Of a stretch of 13,236 nucleotides of DNA, positions 13,201 to 13,236 are shown piece after piece. The stretch comes from an uncultured Aliterella sp. GTDB lineage: Bacteria; Cyanobacteriota; Cyanobacteriia; Cyanobacteriales; Chroococcidiopsidaceae. The DNA lies in NCBI GenBank assembly GCA_905479905.1, contig CAJQOK010000324.1:1-13236 (forward strand), written 5' to 3'. A program made the translations under genes and the position numbers. Positions within the stretch are counted from its first letter, which is position 1. The number at the start of each line of letters is the position of its first letter. The notes beneath the pieces are model-generated. The model searched no databases. It was not told the origin of the DNA and saw only the letters and a list, made by a program, of their open reading frames with translations.

Positions 13201-13236
13201 TTACATCATCCCCATACCACCCATACCGCCCATACC
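13201..13236 (-). CDS. groL: 60-kDa chaperonin GroEL, C-terminal end only
   Basis: Only the last 11 codons and the TAA stop are in the window; the gene continues past the right edge. They encode GMGGMGGMGMM, the Gly-Met-rich flexible tail that projects into the GroEL folding chamber and is diagnostic of bacterial chaperonins. Cyanobacteria usually have two groEL genes (one with groES, one alone), and this fragment cannot tell which one it is. The terminator at 13082-13115 serves this transcript. Confidence 0.85.
   Translation of the reverse strand, partial: GMGGMGGMGMM

Overview
The window is cyanobacterial chromosomal DNA. I count 19 copies of the HIP1 octamer GCGATCGC, far above chance. 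The genes also have cyanobacterial or plastid-type family members: an NdbB-type quinone reductase, an acyl-ACP synthetase, a plastid-type pyruvate dehydrogenase E2 and a YlqD-family protein. Intergenic gaps carry C-run/G-run and AGAGACGTTGCA-type palindromes of the kind dispersed in filamentous and Chroococcidiopsis-like cyanobacteria. The genus cannot be fixed from this sequence alone.

Layout. All genes from 80 to 12397 are on the + strand. (1) 80-1276: NdbB-type demethylphylloquinone reductase. (2) 1277-1642: a gap holding a ~180-bp element with ~55-bp imperfect inverted arms. (3) 1643-2850: an AT-rich multi-pass membrane protein translationally coupled (ATGA overlap) to a HAD-superfamily hydrolase with an unusual motif I. 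(4) 2946-5319: Aas-type fatty-acid activating enzyme followed 34 nt later by a YlqD coiled-coil protein, then a perfect hairpin. (5) 5427-6701: pyruvate dehydrogenase E2, closed by a clear intrinsic terminator. (6) 6913-8604: a GspE/PilB-family ATPase without pilus or secretion partners here, followed by a 16-bp perfect inverted repeat. (7) 8942-12397: a three-gene ABC importer with a lipoprotein binding protein, an ATPase and a fused double permease. (8) On the - strand, a gamma-glutamylcyclotransferase-like gene whose stop codon abuts that of the permease gene, and at the right edge the last 11 codons of groEL with its terminator.

How the genes work together. The only clear functional unit is the importer. 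It has a good sigma-70-type promoter before the binding-protein gene, a near-perfect palindrome just before the ATPase gene, and a 23-nt overlap between ATPase and permease genes. It belongs to the PhnCDE (phosphonate/phosphite-type) family. The binding protein, however, looks to me like the subgroup annotated as putative selenate transporters, and no phosphonate-degrading gene or tandem Pho box is visible, so the cargo is open. The other genes are housekeeping functions (quinone maturation, fatty-acid recycling, acetyl-CoA formation, protein folding) placed side by side without an obvious common pathway. I found no CRISPR array, tRNA, rRNA or transposase gene.
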